In this document: piece after piece, positions 4,946 to 5,006 of the stretch | Layout: each line of letters starts with the position of its first letter | How positions within the stretch are numbered: position 1 is the first letter of the stretch | Assembly: GCA_029785685.1 (NCBI GenBank) | Contig: JAFLZE010000081.1 | Span: forward strand, 1 to 5,006 | Source of the DNA: Nitrososphaerota archaeon | GTDB taxonomy: Archaea > Thermoproteota > Nitrososphaeria > Nitrososphaerales > UBA183 | Reading direction: 5' to 3' | DNA length: 5,006 nucleotides | Position numbers and translations under genes: made by a program | Notes under the pieces: model-generated | The model's input: the letters and a program-made list of their open reading frames with translations, nothing else | Database searches by the model: none | Told to the model about the DNA's origin: nothing

Positions 4946-5006
4946 CTAGGAAACAGCTTATGATTGACTCACCGATAGGCGGAGCTAGATCCCGGCAAGA
5001 GGGTGG

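Overview
This window looks like archaeal DNA. The tRNA gene has no encoded CCA end and carries a short intron at a non-canonical site with a bulge-helix-bulge splice motif. The genes have TATA-like boxes about 27 bases before the start codon and no clear Shine-Dalgarno sequence, as in leaderless archaeal mRNAs. The integrase is of an archaeal type. A member of Nitrososphaerota (Thaumarchaeota) or a related TACK lineage is my best guess, but lineage is inference only.

The window brackets one small integrated element almost exactly. At the left is the chromosomal target, a tRNA-Ile(GAT) gene (55-147). Its last 15 bases plus one more (133-148) recur as a perfect 16-bp direct repeat near the right end (4930-4945). 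Between these putative attL and attR sites lie about 4.8 kb. They hold, left to right: a tyrosine integrase (+, 199-1488); a GC-rich, inverted-repeat-bounded non-coding block (1490-1697); a possible 60-residue Cys-rich protein (+, 1833-2015); a poorly coding stretch (2016-2252); a secreted protein with features of a G1 (glutamic) peptidase (-, 2253-3500); a small secreted or membrane-tethered protein that is a stand-alone copy of that protein's N-terminal domain (-, 3504-3935); a 146-bp divergent promoter region; and a two-pass membrane protein with a cytoplasmic winged-helix DNA-binding domain (+, 4082-4720). About 200 bp of non-coding DNA, with a short direct repeat, lead to attR. No replication, capsid or conjugation gene is visible.

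The cargo reads as a coherent three-gene module. A membrane-anchored regulator is transcribed divergently from a two-gene operon. That operon makes a free propeptide-like domain and then, 3 bp further on, an exported enzyme carrying the same domain at its N-terminus. My inference is that the regulator controls an extracellular peptidase, and that the free domain acts as a chaperone, inhibitor or membrane anchor for it. I know of no described system with this exact layout.
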